This document shows positions 1 to 9,716 of a stretch of DNA of 64,000 nucleotides, one piece after another (the first letter of the stretch is position 1; every line of letters starts with the position of its first letter). A program made the position numbers and the translations under genes. The stretch is from Lentinus brumalis (taxonomy: Eukaryota > Basidiomycota > Agaricomycetes > Polyporales > Polyporaceae), in NCBI GenBank assembly GCA_001792895.1, contig MARA01000005.1, forward strand, positions 2,232,001 through 2,296,000, given 5' to 3'. The notes beneath the pieces were generated by a model. That model saw only the letters and a list, made by a program, of their open reading frames with translations, had not been told where the DNA came from and ran no database searches.

Positions 1-49
1 ATGTCCTGGATTGTTCACTGCACACCAGATGACCTGACTCTGCCTGCAG

Positions 50-717
50 GAAGTACCAGCCGACGAAGGGTCCTGAGGCGCGGCTGTATAGCGCGTGCCT
101 CGGTGCTGTCCTGTTCCCAGCAGGCATGTTCATCTACGCGTGGTGCACGTTCCCGTCGGTGCCGTGGATTGGCATGGCTATGGGCATCTTCGTGAGTGAG
201 CATGAGACGTGCGTCCTTGCGGCGACTCACCCGCTAGCTAGGTTATCATGATGGCGCTGTTTATAATCTACGTCGCGGTGTTCACGTACCTCGCAGACTG
301 GTACGCCTTTTCGCCCCACGTTTCTTGTCGGCGATGAGTATTGACGGCTCGTGTAGCTACGGTGTCTTCGCGTCGTCCGCGCTCGCGGGCCAGAGTCTAT
401 CTCGTACGTCTGATCTGATCGTTGCTCGTGACATCTCTATGTATGCTCACGAACCGCATCAGGGAACATGATGGGGACGGTGTTCCCGCTCTTCACCACG
501 CAGCTCTTCGCAAAGCTGACGTACCACTGGGGCAGCACGCTCTTTGCGTGCATCGCGGTGCTCATGATCCCCATACCATATGTGCGTCCCCAAACGACGC
601 TTATTGTGCAGCGTGCTCATCGTAGTTTGGCTTTGGCAGGTCTTGCTGTGGAAGGGCCCTGCGATCCGCGCGAGGAGCAAGTTCGCCTCGCAGGTCATGC
701 ATCCCGCGCACAAGTAG
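50..717 (+). CDS. MFS transporter, 3' part only (cut by window edge)
   Basis: This is the C-terminal part of a major facilitator superfamily drug:H+ antiporter-type transporter; the 5' part lies outside the window. The first exon visible starts after the acceptor tgcctgcag at 41-49 and encodes KYQPTKGPEARLYSACLG followed by a membrane segment around AWCTFPSVPWIGMAMGIF. Further exons, separated by short GT-AG introns, encode VIMMALFIIYVAVFTYLAD, YGVFASSALAGQSLS, GNMMGTVFPLFTTQLFAKL and the terminal KGPAIRARSKFASQVMHPAHK before TAG at 715-717. Every exon aligns with the complete gene at 5212-7680, with the same intron positions, so the two are tandem paralogues. The family exports toxic compounds or polyamines across the plasma membrane; the substrate cannot be told from sequence. 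No disruption is visible in the part present. Confidence 0.85.
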
Positions 718-1805
718 TAGCGTCCCTGTGTGGGCCATCGTATGGGGCGAGTTCATTTCCACCCCCTTAGACCATACACATACACCATACGATGCCGCAG
801 CACATCCAACGTACGACTACACAAGAAACACTGCACACTTAGACTGCACAATGCACATTGCACGTTGCACAGCACACTCGTTTCATCGCCCCTTCCCTCC
901 TTGTGGGTGTAATGGACGGTTCACCGTCACTGTACATACAGATATACATCCGCGCGTCGCCTCGCAAAGGCTTCTTGTTCTTCGACCAGGCTGTTCCGGG
1001 GTCTTCGCGTGCACGGGCGCAACGCTGCTCAACGCCAAACGGTGCCACTGTCAGGTGAGTTCCTATCATTGATTATGATCTATTTGCTCGGCAAGCGCAA
1101 GGATACGGTAGAGCCTACCAGACGGCACCTCGGCGAATGGGGGCCAGGCTGTCCTGGCTCTCTTACTGCAAAGGTAAGTACCTGAGATCATCACCCATCC
1201 AGGTACAAAAGCAGCGTTCCATAGGCACCGGCTCAAACGGCGGCGGCTATACCAAGTCTCTGGGTCCGAGGCGTCGGGATCCGTGTACGCAGGACGCCGG
1301 ACATGACCATCCGCCGCCGACGGTCATTCTCGCTCATTGCTCGGGGCTTTGTTCGTGCAGACGGCGATATGGGGCAGCGTGGGCCCCACGGTCGAAGCTC
1401 AATCAAGCACGGCTGGCTGATGGCTGGCTGATATGTATCTGCATCGCTGTCTGATTGGAACTGCACCATGCGAACCGACAATATTGTCTTCCCAGTTCTA
1501 ACCGTGGGTCTCCGTCGAGTACCAATTCTGTTCCTTCAGCTTTATGTTGCCAGCACATCGGCCTCTCGCTGGACATCGTAAGTACTGACTAGCATTCGGA
1601 CCGAGGGACGACGACAGCCTGGGATTCGACAAGTGTCACCGTCCAACTTTGACCGCCTTCGAAGCCTCGAGGAAGATACGCGCCCGTTATGTAAGTACTT
1701 CGGCCTGCGAACAAACGGAGAAGATGGGAGGGGGCCATATAATACGCACTAGGCCAGCCCTTGCCGCAGTACTGCGCACTCTACCTCCACCTGTGGCCTG
1801 CATGG
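718..1805. other. intergenic stretch, no recognisable gene
   Basis: Downstream of the partial transporter I see only short open frames on both strands. A frame starting at 1137 is followed by a plausible donor (gtaagtacctg), but the joined peptide is low-complexity (Arg/Ser/Gly) and resembles nothing I know. No tRNA or clear repeat is visible before the inverted-repeat arm that begins near 1806. Confidence 0.4.
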
Positions 1806-1943
1806 CATGTGGTCTCGTACCCAGACTATGTACGGGATGAGGTCGCACCCCACCACCGCACCTACCCGAACGTCTGGGGCAGTTTGATAGAGACCTCCTA
1901 CCTCCCCCTATTTGAAATTCAGTCACGGTCACGAATCTCGCGT
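1806..1943 (+). repeat. left arm of perfect 138-bp inverted repeat
   Basis: This arm is the exact reverse complement of 2498-2635; I compared both arms base by base and found no mismatch. It starts at CATGTGGTCTCG and ends at GAATCTCGCGT. One base outside the outer end differs (g versus c), after which catg recurs on both sides. Arms this long and identical separated by 554 bp would form a foldback in DNA or a long hairpin if transcribed. Confidence 0.95.
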
Positions 1944-2497
1944 GTCGCGCTCATACGGGCGTTTAGGCACCCGTATATGGTACCAAGCGCCCGCACACGC
2001 GTCACGGTTGCGCGACTTACTTCCTTTCCTCCACCTCAATGCATCAACCAGCGTCGGAAAGTCAGGTAGACATGCGCGTAATAGCATAGCACATACTGGA
2101 AGAATTTTGTATCAAATGCTACAATCGTGTGATGTACCGAGGCTTGAGGCCGCTGACAACAGTGCAAGTCCGCAGAAGATGGACTTGTAACCCTCGTTCG
2201 TCTCAAGAGCAGAATTGAGCATGTTCAGAAGCTCCGGAGGAATTTGTGCCAACCATTGTAACTCACAGATGAGTGACAGTAATATTGGGCAAGACCCCAA
2301 AGTGCATTACTGTTGCGGTGTTTGGCGCTTCTTGATCAGATACTGGTAATGTCAGTATAGGCACAGTGAGAACACACGCAATGCTCAATCATACAATACA
2401 CCTGGATTCCGAGCAACGCATCGACGTTCAAGAACCCCGGGCTGCCCTGCGACGACGCGGGACGGTGGCTGGCACGCAAGTGACCGAGATCACGGCT
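1944..2497. other. 554-bp spacer of the inverted repeat
   Basis: The spacer holds no recognisable protein or RNA gene. Open frames here are short and overlap on both strands. Together with its arms it makes a unit of about 830 bp lying between the partial MFS gene and the DUF6533 gene. I see no convincing target-site duplication outside the arms, so a transposon origin is possible but unproven. Confidence 0.4.
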
Positions 2498-2635
2498 ACG
2501 CGAGATTCGTGACCGTGACTGAATTTCAAATAGGGGGAGGTAGGAGGTCTCTATCAAACTGCCCCAGACGTTCGGGTAGGTGCGGTGGTGGGGTGCGACC
2601 TCATCCCGTACATAGTCTGGGTACGAGACCACATG
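2498..2635 (-). repeat. right arm of perfect 138-bp inverted repeat
   Basis: Exact reverse complement of 1806-1943. The arm ends at 2635, about 120 bp before the first possible start codon of the DUF6533 gene, so any hairpin or silencing effect could reach that gene's promoter. Identity of the arms implies recent formation, active gene conversion, or an assembly artefact. Confidence 0.95.
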
Positions 2636-2757
2636 GCATGTCACTCTCCAACCTCGCACAGGCGTTAGAGGATGCCACGCCCCACCTTTCTTTGCTTCAG
2701 GCGGTCAAGGTGCGTTATAGCGGCTGTATTCCCCGCCATGTTCGCTCAATCGCAGGG

Positions 2758-4281
2758 ATGGTGGCAGTACACAAATGGTGCGTACCTGTCCATAGACGTC
2801 TCTCTGCGATGGCTAATTGGACGGATGTAGTCGCGTCGCTCACTTATCTGGTTTGTCGCATACCCTCGAGTAGACTCGCATACTTCGCTGAGGAGGGTTT
2901 CAGATTTCCGACATCCTCGAGACGCTTGATGGCGAGGTTGGTGTTCCCTCAGACACTACACGAGACCCCGGATATTGAGCTTAGCACCGCTCGGACAGGT
3001 CGCTTTCGTATGGCCTTCGGAATGGTCCATCATGAAGTTCATATTCCTCGCAAATCGCTACAGTCCGCTCATCGATCACATCATGGTCATGACTGGTGCG
3101 TGTCGCAGCCGTTATACGGCGATGGTCGAACTCAGCCAGACGCGATTTCCCTCATAGGCATGTTATTCGTGAAGGATCCTGAGGTGCACGCAATTTGCCC
3201 ATCCTCCTTGCTTTCTGGCTTACCGAGAACTCAGGCGTGCGTCCTGATGTTTCGTACAATTGCTCTTTGGAATTTCCGCAAGATCGTCGTCGTAGCGATG
3301 GGAGCCCTCGTGCCCTGCTTGCTGGTGCGTCATCGTTTTCAGTCCGCTTCTCGTCGATTCGGAAACTCATGGGGAAGCAGGGACCAATGATCGCGGTGAT
3401 GTACGTATACGTGAACCACCTCACATGTAGGTGGTCTCTGGAAATCGGACGTTCCTATCTGAATGCGTGCCTACCGTAGTCCCTCCACGATCGCTGCTAG
3501 ATCGGACTGGATGTATGCCCATGATCGCCGACCAGCTAGGCTGGGTCTTTTACGCGACACTCTTGCTCTCGGAGACCAGTGCGTACAAGGCTTTGGTGTC
3601 ATTGCTGCTGTGGTACTGAGATCTCTGTGCAGCGGTGGTTTTCCTCACTCTACTGTATTGGTATCGAACTTCAGGTGAGTGGCGTCTTCCGCAAGCCCAG
3701 AATGCTCTGGTTACTTACACATTCTTCTTAAGCCAAGGGAGACGCTCACCGTATAGGCACAATCTATTGGACAATGTATCGGGATGGTCTGTACAAAAGG
3801 CTTCTAGTCGCCGACGAGCTCGAGTCGACTGACGTACTCACAGGCACAATCTTCTATATCATCATGCTCGCAGCATCCATTGCAAACATGTGCTTCATGT
3901 TCTTCTTACCGGTGAGACTTCTTCACACCTACCCTTGCTTGAGACCTAAATTGACCGCCTGACCGCATGCACGTTCCGTGTGCGTAGAAGGCCGTATCCT
4001 CCGCGCTGCAGCTGTAGGTCCCACCGAGCCGACCTTTGCGGACATCCACTCTGTACTCACAGACATCTAGGCCTTTTAGGGCGGTTCACAGCGCGCTATG
4101 CACTCGCGTTCTCCTGCATCTCCGCAAAGCTGCTGCGCGCAATTCAATATCGAATGGCCAGGGCCTCACGATCTCCGGATTCCGACTTGCCACCCTCTCC
4201 TCGCTCGACTTCGGCCACCATCCCGCGACAAGTAGTTATGAAAGCGAGTACAGTTTGTCGGATAGCGAGCACAATGCATAA
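2758..4281 (+). CDS. DUF6533 domain multi-pass membrane protein
   Basis: This is a member of a large Agaricomycete family of seven-helix, receptor-like membrane proteins led by a DUF6533 domain; no member's function is firmly known. My splice model reads NWTDVVASLTYL, then ISDILETLDGEV, then APLGQVAFVWPSEWSIMKFI and FLANRYSPLIDHIMVMT, the W-x-K-x-x-FLxNRY core typical of the domain. Later exons give ACVLMFRTIALWNFRKIVVV, LGWVFYATLLLSETSAYKAL, a helix AVVFLTLLYWYRT and FYIIMLAASIANMCFMFFLP. The last exon has AVHSALCTRVLLHLRKAAA, the usual tail motif, then a Ser-rich end and TAA at 4279-4281. ATG choice is uncertain: 2758 and 2809 are both in frame and an upstream exon is possible. It sits between two MFS paralogues and just downstream of the inverted repeat. 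No disruption is seen. Confidence 0.72.
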
Positions 4282-5211
4282 CCCTTCCCTCGCTTCACGG
4301 CTGTGCCACCACGCCGAGACCGCCAGATGATCAGTCGTCAAGTAAGTACAGCCCATGCTTACAGATTCTGGAGTCAGATGAGATCCCTGCTCGCAGCAGG
4401 GCCAGCCGAGGATACGCGGATCCGAGTCTCAGGCCCGGCATGCCGTCATATGACCACGTTGGATATCAGAGGCCTTCGGCATCGACAGCAGGGATAGCAG
4501 GGACATAGCTGTCTCTTCCTTGCCATCTGGCCACCGAATTACGGCGCCTTGGTGGGCCGGGACCGCCGACACGGACCTCGGAGATGGACATGGAGGAGCA
4601 TCCTCCCACTGCGCCGACCATCCACAGGCATCCCAACAGTGGGGACCACACGGCGCCCCTCGGACCGCCCGACAGGAGCTACCATCACTGCGCATACGCA
4701 TAGAAGCGTGTGCGCGCGACGGTCGCGAATTACTGAAACGTAAGGTAAGTCCGAGGATTTAAGTGTGACGCTGTATGGGCGAGTCTCATTCTACATGCCA
4801 GGAAAGGGCACAACAGGCTCTCCTCTGTTGCACCAGCTGCCAATATGTGTCGCTAGATTGAAGACGGGAGAAGAGAAGCGTCGCAGGCGAGACGAGGCGT
4901 GCCTCTTGTATGCTCGAAGCTTCAAGTTGCGCTCTATACGACACAAGCGCACATTCGCCTGCAAGTAAACGTATCGGAGGTCAAGGCGCCCTCGGAAGTG
5001 ATTAGACTAGCATCGGTGACCATCCGCTCTCCCACAGGATGCCGTAGAGCAGCCTCGGGGTATAGAAATGCAGGCATCCTTGCGCTAGGTCGTGGTTTGC
5101 TCTTTGCCCCGAGCCCCGACTCACTGAGGACGAGCTCGAGTCCCACTGCACTTCCTCGGACCCCCGCTTGTTCGTCTCCGCAGCACAGATCGAGTAGTTC
5201 GGACGTTGCCA
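4282..5211. other. intergenic region upstream of the second MFS gene
   Basis: No recognisable gene. A frame at about 4360-4495 has a weakly coding-like composition but no family match and is preceded only by a 23-bp intron-like gap, too short to splice. The stretch probably holds the 3' UTR of the DUF6533 gene and the promoter of the MFS gene; an open frame upstream of 5212 continues the MFS reading frame but is low-complexity. Confidence 0.4.
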
Positions 5212-7680
5212 TGCGGACGCCTCATGTGGAACGGGGAGCCACTCCGGTCAACGTTGCTGGCACAGGTGGTCATGCCAGGCGATCTACCGTGACCACGCAC
5301 GAGCGCATCGACGTGCTGCTCAGTTTGCCGGGGAGGTCCCCGGAGGTGACCATAGACGATACTGATGTCAGCGAGCGTAAGCATCCCCACGACGAAGAGA
5401 AGGGAGCAGCGAAGCTTCAGCAGGAGCAATCGTTCGAGGAGAGTTCTGAAGAAACGACATATGTGAGCTTGTATACCTCTCTTGGCTTCTCTTCCGTCGA
5501 GGAGCTGAATCCGATGCTCATCCTTTCCTTCTAAAGGTTGAATTTGAAGAGGGGGATCCCTCCAACCCCGCAAACTTCTCGTACGCTCGTAAATGGGCCA
5601 TCACCCTCGCCGTCTCGTTCTTCTCCCTCATCGCAGGTATCTCTCGCTCCGGCTCAGACCACCAGGAACGTGATAGCTGACACAAGAATCAATGGTCGGC
5701 CATAGCGTCTTCCTCCGCTGCATATGCATTGGGGTTTCCGTCCATGACACGCGATCTAAACGCCACTCAGTTCGAAGCTACGTTGGGGCTCTCCATGTGG
5801 GCCCTAGCCCTCGCTCTGGTCCCACTCTGGTCCACATCCTTTAGCGAAGAGTTCGGGAGGCAGCCGGTATACATCGTCAGCGGCGTTGGCTCGGTGTTGA
5901 TGCACTTGATGGTCGCTTTGTGAGCTGTATGTTCCGTCTTCCCACCGGCCAAGCTCGCTGACGTTTCACGACAGGGCACAGAACATACAGACGGTCATCA
6001 TCGGTCGCTTCCTCGGCGGAGCCTTTGGTTCCACTGCAGCCGCGATGGTGGGCGGCACTATCGCGGACATATGGGCACCGTCGGAGTGAGTGGTGACCAA
6101 GTCACGGAATCTTCAGCGGTCAGGCTGATCCCCCTTTCTCCAGACGCGGTCTGCCGATGTCAGTGTTCGCCATCATGATCATGGCCGGCCCAGGTCTAGG
6201 GTGCGTGGCGTCAGGATGGATTGAACAGAATCCGCATCTCCACTGGAGGTGGATTCAATGGATACACGTTATGTACGTCCATCATGATGTTGCTCTCATA
6301 CTGGCTTGGGTGGCCATGTTGGCTCATCGTCTCGATTACTCCAGCTTCTACGGCATATTCTTGGTCACGTTTCCACTCGTCATGAGAGAGACTCGTCCAG
6401 GTGTTCTCTTGAAGCGCACGGCAAAGAAGCTACGTAAGAAGACCGGCAACATGCACTACCGTGCGCGAGTTGAGGACCAGATTCCAAGTCTAGCAACGCT
6501 GATGTACATCTCCTGCACACGAGCGATCTGTGCGTATATGTCTTGTCCATCCTTCGTTTCCTACTGACGAACTCTCCTAGACCTTCTCTTCACGGAGCCG
6601 GTCGTCGCAGCTTTCAGCGTGCGTTGGCGTTTCCCTTCAACTTTGAAGCATCTTCAGTTCTGATCTCTGGTATGCAGGTTTGGGCCGGTTTCGCTTGGGG
6701 CATCCTATTTGTGCTCGTCGAGTAAGCGTTTGACATTGAGGTCTGGGTCATAACTCACCGCGTTGCATACCCCTAGGTCTATTGGACCTGCTTTCCGCTC
6801 CGTCCACAACTTCAGCACGGGCGAAGTAGGGTCCGTGTTCGCTTCCATGATGTGAGTGCTGCACCGGCCGGTCATCAACAAATGACCCATACGAAATGGA
6901 AAGTGCCGGCTGTATCGTCGGAGAAGTTATCCAGATATATCAAGAGAAGCTATATGCGTATGTTCGGTTCCTCGTCTATTACTTCCATTGGGTCTCATCC
7001 AGTCGCCGTCTTTGCAGGAAATATTACCCGACCAAAGGCCCAGAGGCCCGGCTGTTCAGCGCATGCCTTGCGGCAATCCTATTCCCCGCCGGCATGTTCA
7101 TATATGCATGGTGTACGTTCCCGTCCGTGCCGTGGATAGGCATGGCCATGGGTATCTTCGTGCGTGCACACTCGTCCACTCAAGCGAACTCGTTGAAATT
7201 GATGCTGCTCGACAGGTCATCATGACGTCCCTCTTCAACATCTACGTCGCAGTATTCACATACCTGGCTGATTGGTAAGTTCAGGTACTTGTATCGCTTT
7301 GTCAGAGAGGAACCAACGATGGACTCCGACAGCTACGGCGTTTTCGCCTCATCCGCGCTCGCTGGACAGAGTCTCTCTCGTAAGATTCTCGCATCATGCT
7401 ACTCGCTTTCCTGTGCTCACAGAGGTCGCTAGGCAACCTCATGGGTGCCATATTTCCCCTGTTCAGCGAGCAGATGTTCTCCAAGTTGACCTATCATTGG
7501 GGCAATACGCTGTTTGCATGCATCGCCACCCTCATGATACCTATTCCTTTCGTGAGTAATGAGTTAGACTTCAACCTGCGTTTGTCGTATCTCACTGCGC
7601 CGCAACTCTAGGCATTGTACTGGAAAGGTCCGGCCATCCGTGCGAGGAGCAAGTTCGCTTCGCAGGTCATACACAAGTGA
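5212..7680 (+). CDS. MFS transporter, drug:H+ antiporter type (complete)
   Basis: A complete major facilitator superfamily transporter of the fungal polyamine/drug exporter type, expected in the plasma membrane. A hydrophilic N-terminal tail of about 85 residues (exon 5212-5462) precedes EEGDPSNPANFSYARKWAIT, the usual entry to helix 1. Helix 1-2 reads FFSLIAASSSAAYALGFPSM if the second intron ends at ccatag (5706). The A-like motif SEEFGRQPVYIVS, the helix-4 stretch IIGRFLGGAFGSTAAAMVGG with TIADIWAPSDRGLPMSVFA, the helix-5 AGPGLGCVASGWIEQNPHLHWRWI, the cytoplasmic loop RETRPGVLLKRTAKKLRKKTG and the late segment FRSVHNFSTGEVGSVFAS are all family hallmarks. The gene has many short introns and ends QVIHK-TGA at 7678-7680. 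It is a tandem paralogue of the partial gene at 50-717. I see no frameshift. Substrate is unknown. Confidence 0.9.
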
Positions 7681-7949
7681 TCGCATCTGCCACTATCTTA
7701 TTAGCCCTATTTCTGCCTATCTCGCGCTCAGCTTTGGTTATCTGTACTCACTCACCCATCCTATGATACATAGCGTACTACATCACTCACGCACCTACCT
7801 GCTCGGAGCCCGCGCCGAAGGACATTGACGGCGGGAGGAATGCCGCTCAGAAGCCTCAGATTGTACATGTATTCACTACGCATTTTTGTTTCAGTCTATA
7901 CCTCTCTTCTCCATTCATCGAAACGCGGCAGATCTCAACCGCACCGGGA

Positions 7950-9079
7950 TCACAAGCCTTCGCCGGTGAGCATCTGCAGAGCTTCCAGATAACGCTTCCT
8001 CGTCCCCTCAACGACACTTTCATCCATGACCCAACCCTCTCCCGCTTTCCCCTCCGGACCGTTCTCCAAGCCTTTCCTGAAGCCCGTCTTCGTGAGCCAG
8101 TCACGCAGATACTGCTTGTCGAAGCTGGGCTGCGAACCGCCCGGCCGGTACTCCGCTGCGGGCCAGTAACGCGACGAGTCTGGCGTAAGAGCCTCGTCGA
8201 CGAGGATCAGCTCCTCTCCTTCTCCCGACGAGGATGGCACGAGTCCAAACTCGAATTTCGTGTCGGCCAGGATGAGGCCCCTAGTGAGGGCGTAGTCGGC
8301 TGCTTCCTTGTAGAGTTCGAGAGCGACCTTCTCGACCTTGGCGCATAGTTCCGCTCCGATGATGGAAGCAGCTGTAATTTCACAGTTAGCTGACGGACAT
8401 ACATTACTGGGATCGCCGACGGACCTTTCTCAGGGGAGATGTTCTCGTCGTGCTCCCCTTGTTCAGCCTTTGTAGACGGCGTGAACAGGGGTTCCGGTAG
8501 CTTCTGTGACTCCACCAAACCCGCCGGCAAGGGGATACCGTGTACAGTGCCCGTCTTCTTGTATTCCGACCATCCGGATCCTGCGCCCAGATATCAGTAA
8601 ATTGATGGCATCGGGTTTTCAGCACCATACCGGTGATATAACCACGGACGATAGCCTCGAGTGGGATCACCTTGGCCTTCTTCACGAGCATCACACGGCC
8701 CTCGAGGACCTCCTTGTATTTTCTGACTTCCTCAGGCATTTGGTCGACATCCGCCGTTACAAAGTGTGTCGGGATGATATGTTTGAGCTTTTCGAACCAG
8801 AACAGCGATATTTTCGTCAGAACTTTGCCCTTGTCCGGTACGCCCTAGTGTTTGCAATAGAAGTCAGAAGTTGATGCCATTACTCATCAGCGCATCGCAA
8901 CAATAGCTATTGAGAGGTGCACGCACGTTGCGCAGGATTACATCGTATGCGGATATGCGATCCGACGCGACGAACAGAAGGAGGCTTGGGTCAGAAGTAG
9001 CGTAGATATCTCGAACCTTGCCCTTCGAGAGTAGCCGTAGGTCAGCAAGGTTGCTATCGATCAAAGCGGTCGTGCTCAT
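7950..9079 (-). CDS. ADE1: SAICAR synthetase (phosphoribosylaminoimidazole-succinocarboxamide synthase)
   Basis: Catalyses ATP-dependent joining of aspartate to CAIR to give SAICAR in de novo purine synthesis, in the cytosol. The N-terminus (ATG at 9077-9079) reads [20 protein letters not shown] with the nucleotide-binding KGKVRDIY, then DRISAYDVI (DRISAFD in most homologues). Next exons give [78 protein letters not shown], and the C-terminal exon has [10 protein letters not shown] and [13 protein letters not shown], the two classic signatures. Stop TGA is at 7950-7952. About 310 residues across four or five exons matches the fungal monofunctional enzyme. It runs convergent with the MFS gene (270 bp between stops) and its promoter faces the tRNA-Lys gene. 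Confidence 0.95.
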
Positions 9080-9365
9080 GGCGGTCTGAAGGCACTGTTA
9101 GAGTTGGATCTGTGGTTTATAGGCCGAGTCAAAGTTGCAAGGAATGCACTTTCCGCGTTGACCATCTAAGGCAACTGCTGAAATTGACGGCCGAGCGCCA
9201 AAGCATGGCAAAGCACTGGCCACACACTGTGGTACATGCCCTCGAGGGTTCATAGACGCACTGCCGACAAGGAACTCAGAGCAGAACAAAATGTTGAGTG
9301 CACCAATAGTAGATTGGGGGAACCTATGGTCAGCCCCCATCGCGTTACGGGAGAGAGACCAGAGC

Positions 9366-9370
9366 AAAAA
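9366..9370 (-). terminator. RNA polymerase III terminator of the tRNA-Lys gene
   Basis: Five T residues on the minus strand, five bases past the tRNA 3' end, are a minimal Pol III stop signal. Confidence 0.7.
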
Positions 9371-9375
9371 CTCTA

Positions 9376-9463
9376 GCCCACCGCGAGGGTCGAACTCGCA
9401 GCCTTCAGATCACCCGGTTTGCTCGTAAGAGTCTGACGCTCTATCCGATTGAGCTAGGCGGGC
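9376..9463 (-). tRNA. tRNA-Lys (anticodon CTT) with a 15-nt intron
   Basis: The minus strand folds into a complete cloverleaf. The acceptor stem is gcccgcc/ggtgggc with one G-T pair, the D arm gctc...gagc, the anticodon stem tcaga/tctga, a 5-base variable loop, and the T arm gcgag-ttcgacc-ctcgc, which also provides the B box. The anticodon CTT is at 9427-9429. A 15-nt intron (9411-9425) sits directly after position 37, the standard site for nuclear tRNA introns; removing it leaves a normal 7-base loop ctCTTaa. CCA is not encoded, as expected for a eukaryote. The base following the acceptor stem (9375) would be the discriminator T, slightly unusual for tRNA-Lys. Confidence 0.95.
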
Positions 9464-9542
9464 GATACATGGTGATGTAATATATTATACATATCGCGGC
9501 AAACGTATGACGGGCAAAGCTTCCAAGACCTCTTCGTCCTTA

Positions 9543-9713
9543 GGCCCCGTTTGGCAGCCGGGTTAAGAGTAGGTTAAGAGATGGATTACCCGCCAAATCC
9601 TTCTCGTGATGGGAGTGGGGTCGGTTTGGAGTACGGGCGGCTAGGATCATTTGGCGGGCAAACCGAGCTTGTCCTCTCTTAACCTACTCTTAACCCGGCT
9701 GCCAAACGGGGCC
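9543..9713. mobile_element. 171-bp Tourist/PIF-Harbinger-like MITE
   Basis: A short non-coding element has perfect 39-bp terminal inverted repeats beginning ggccccgtttggcagccggg. It is flanked by an exact TTA at 9540-9542 and at 9714-9716. A three-base TWA duplication with GG-starting termini is the signature of PIF/Harbinger transposition. A second, subterminal inverted pair (cccgccaaat near 9590 and atttggcggg near 9650) lies inside the long repeats. There is no room for a transposase, so it must have been moved by one encoded elsewhere. The insertion lies about 80 bp from the 5' end of the tRNA-Lys gene. Perfect termini and target duplication suggest a fairly recent insertion. Confidence 0.88.
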
Positions 9714-9716
9714 TTA

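Noticed and set aside
1801..2640. Transposon with target-site duplication at the inverted repeat
   Set aside because: No matching bases flank the arms in the way a target duplication would; catg on each side is part of the palindromic end. Kept only as an inverted repeat.
2509..3390. 293-codon plus-strand frame read as one protein
   Set aside because: Its first third is the inverted-repeat arm, repeated exactly on the minus strand at 1687-1932, and it runs through clear introns of the DUF6533 gene. Only short parts of it are real exons.
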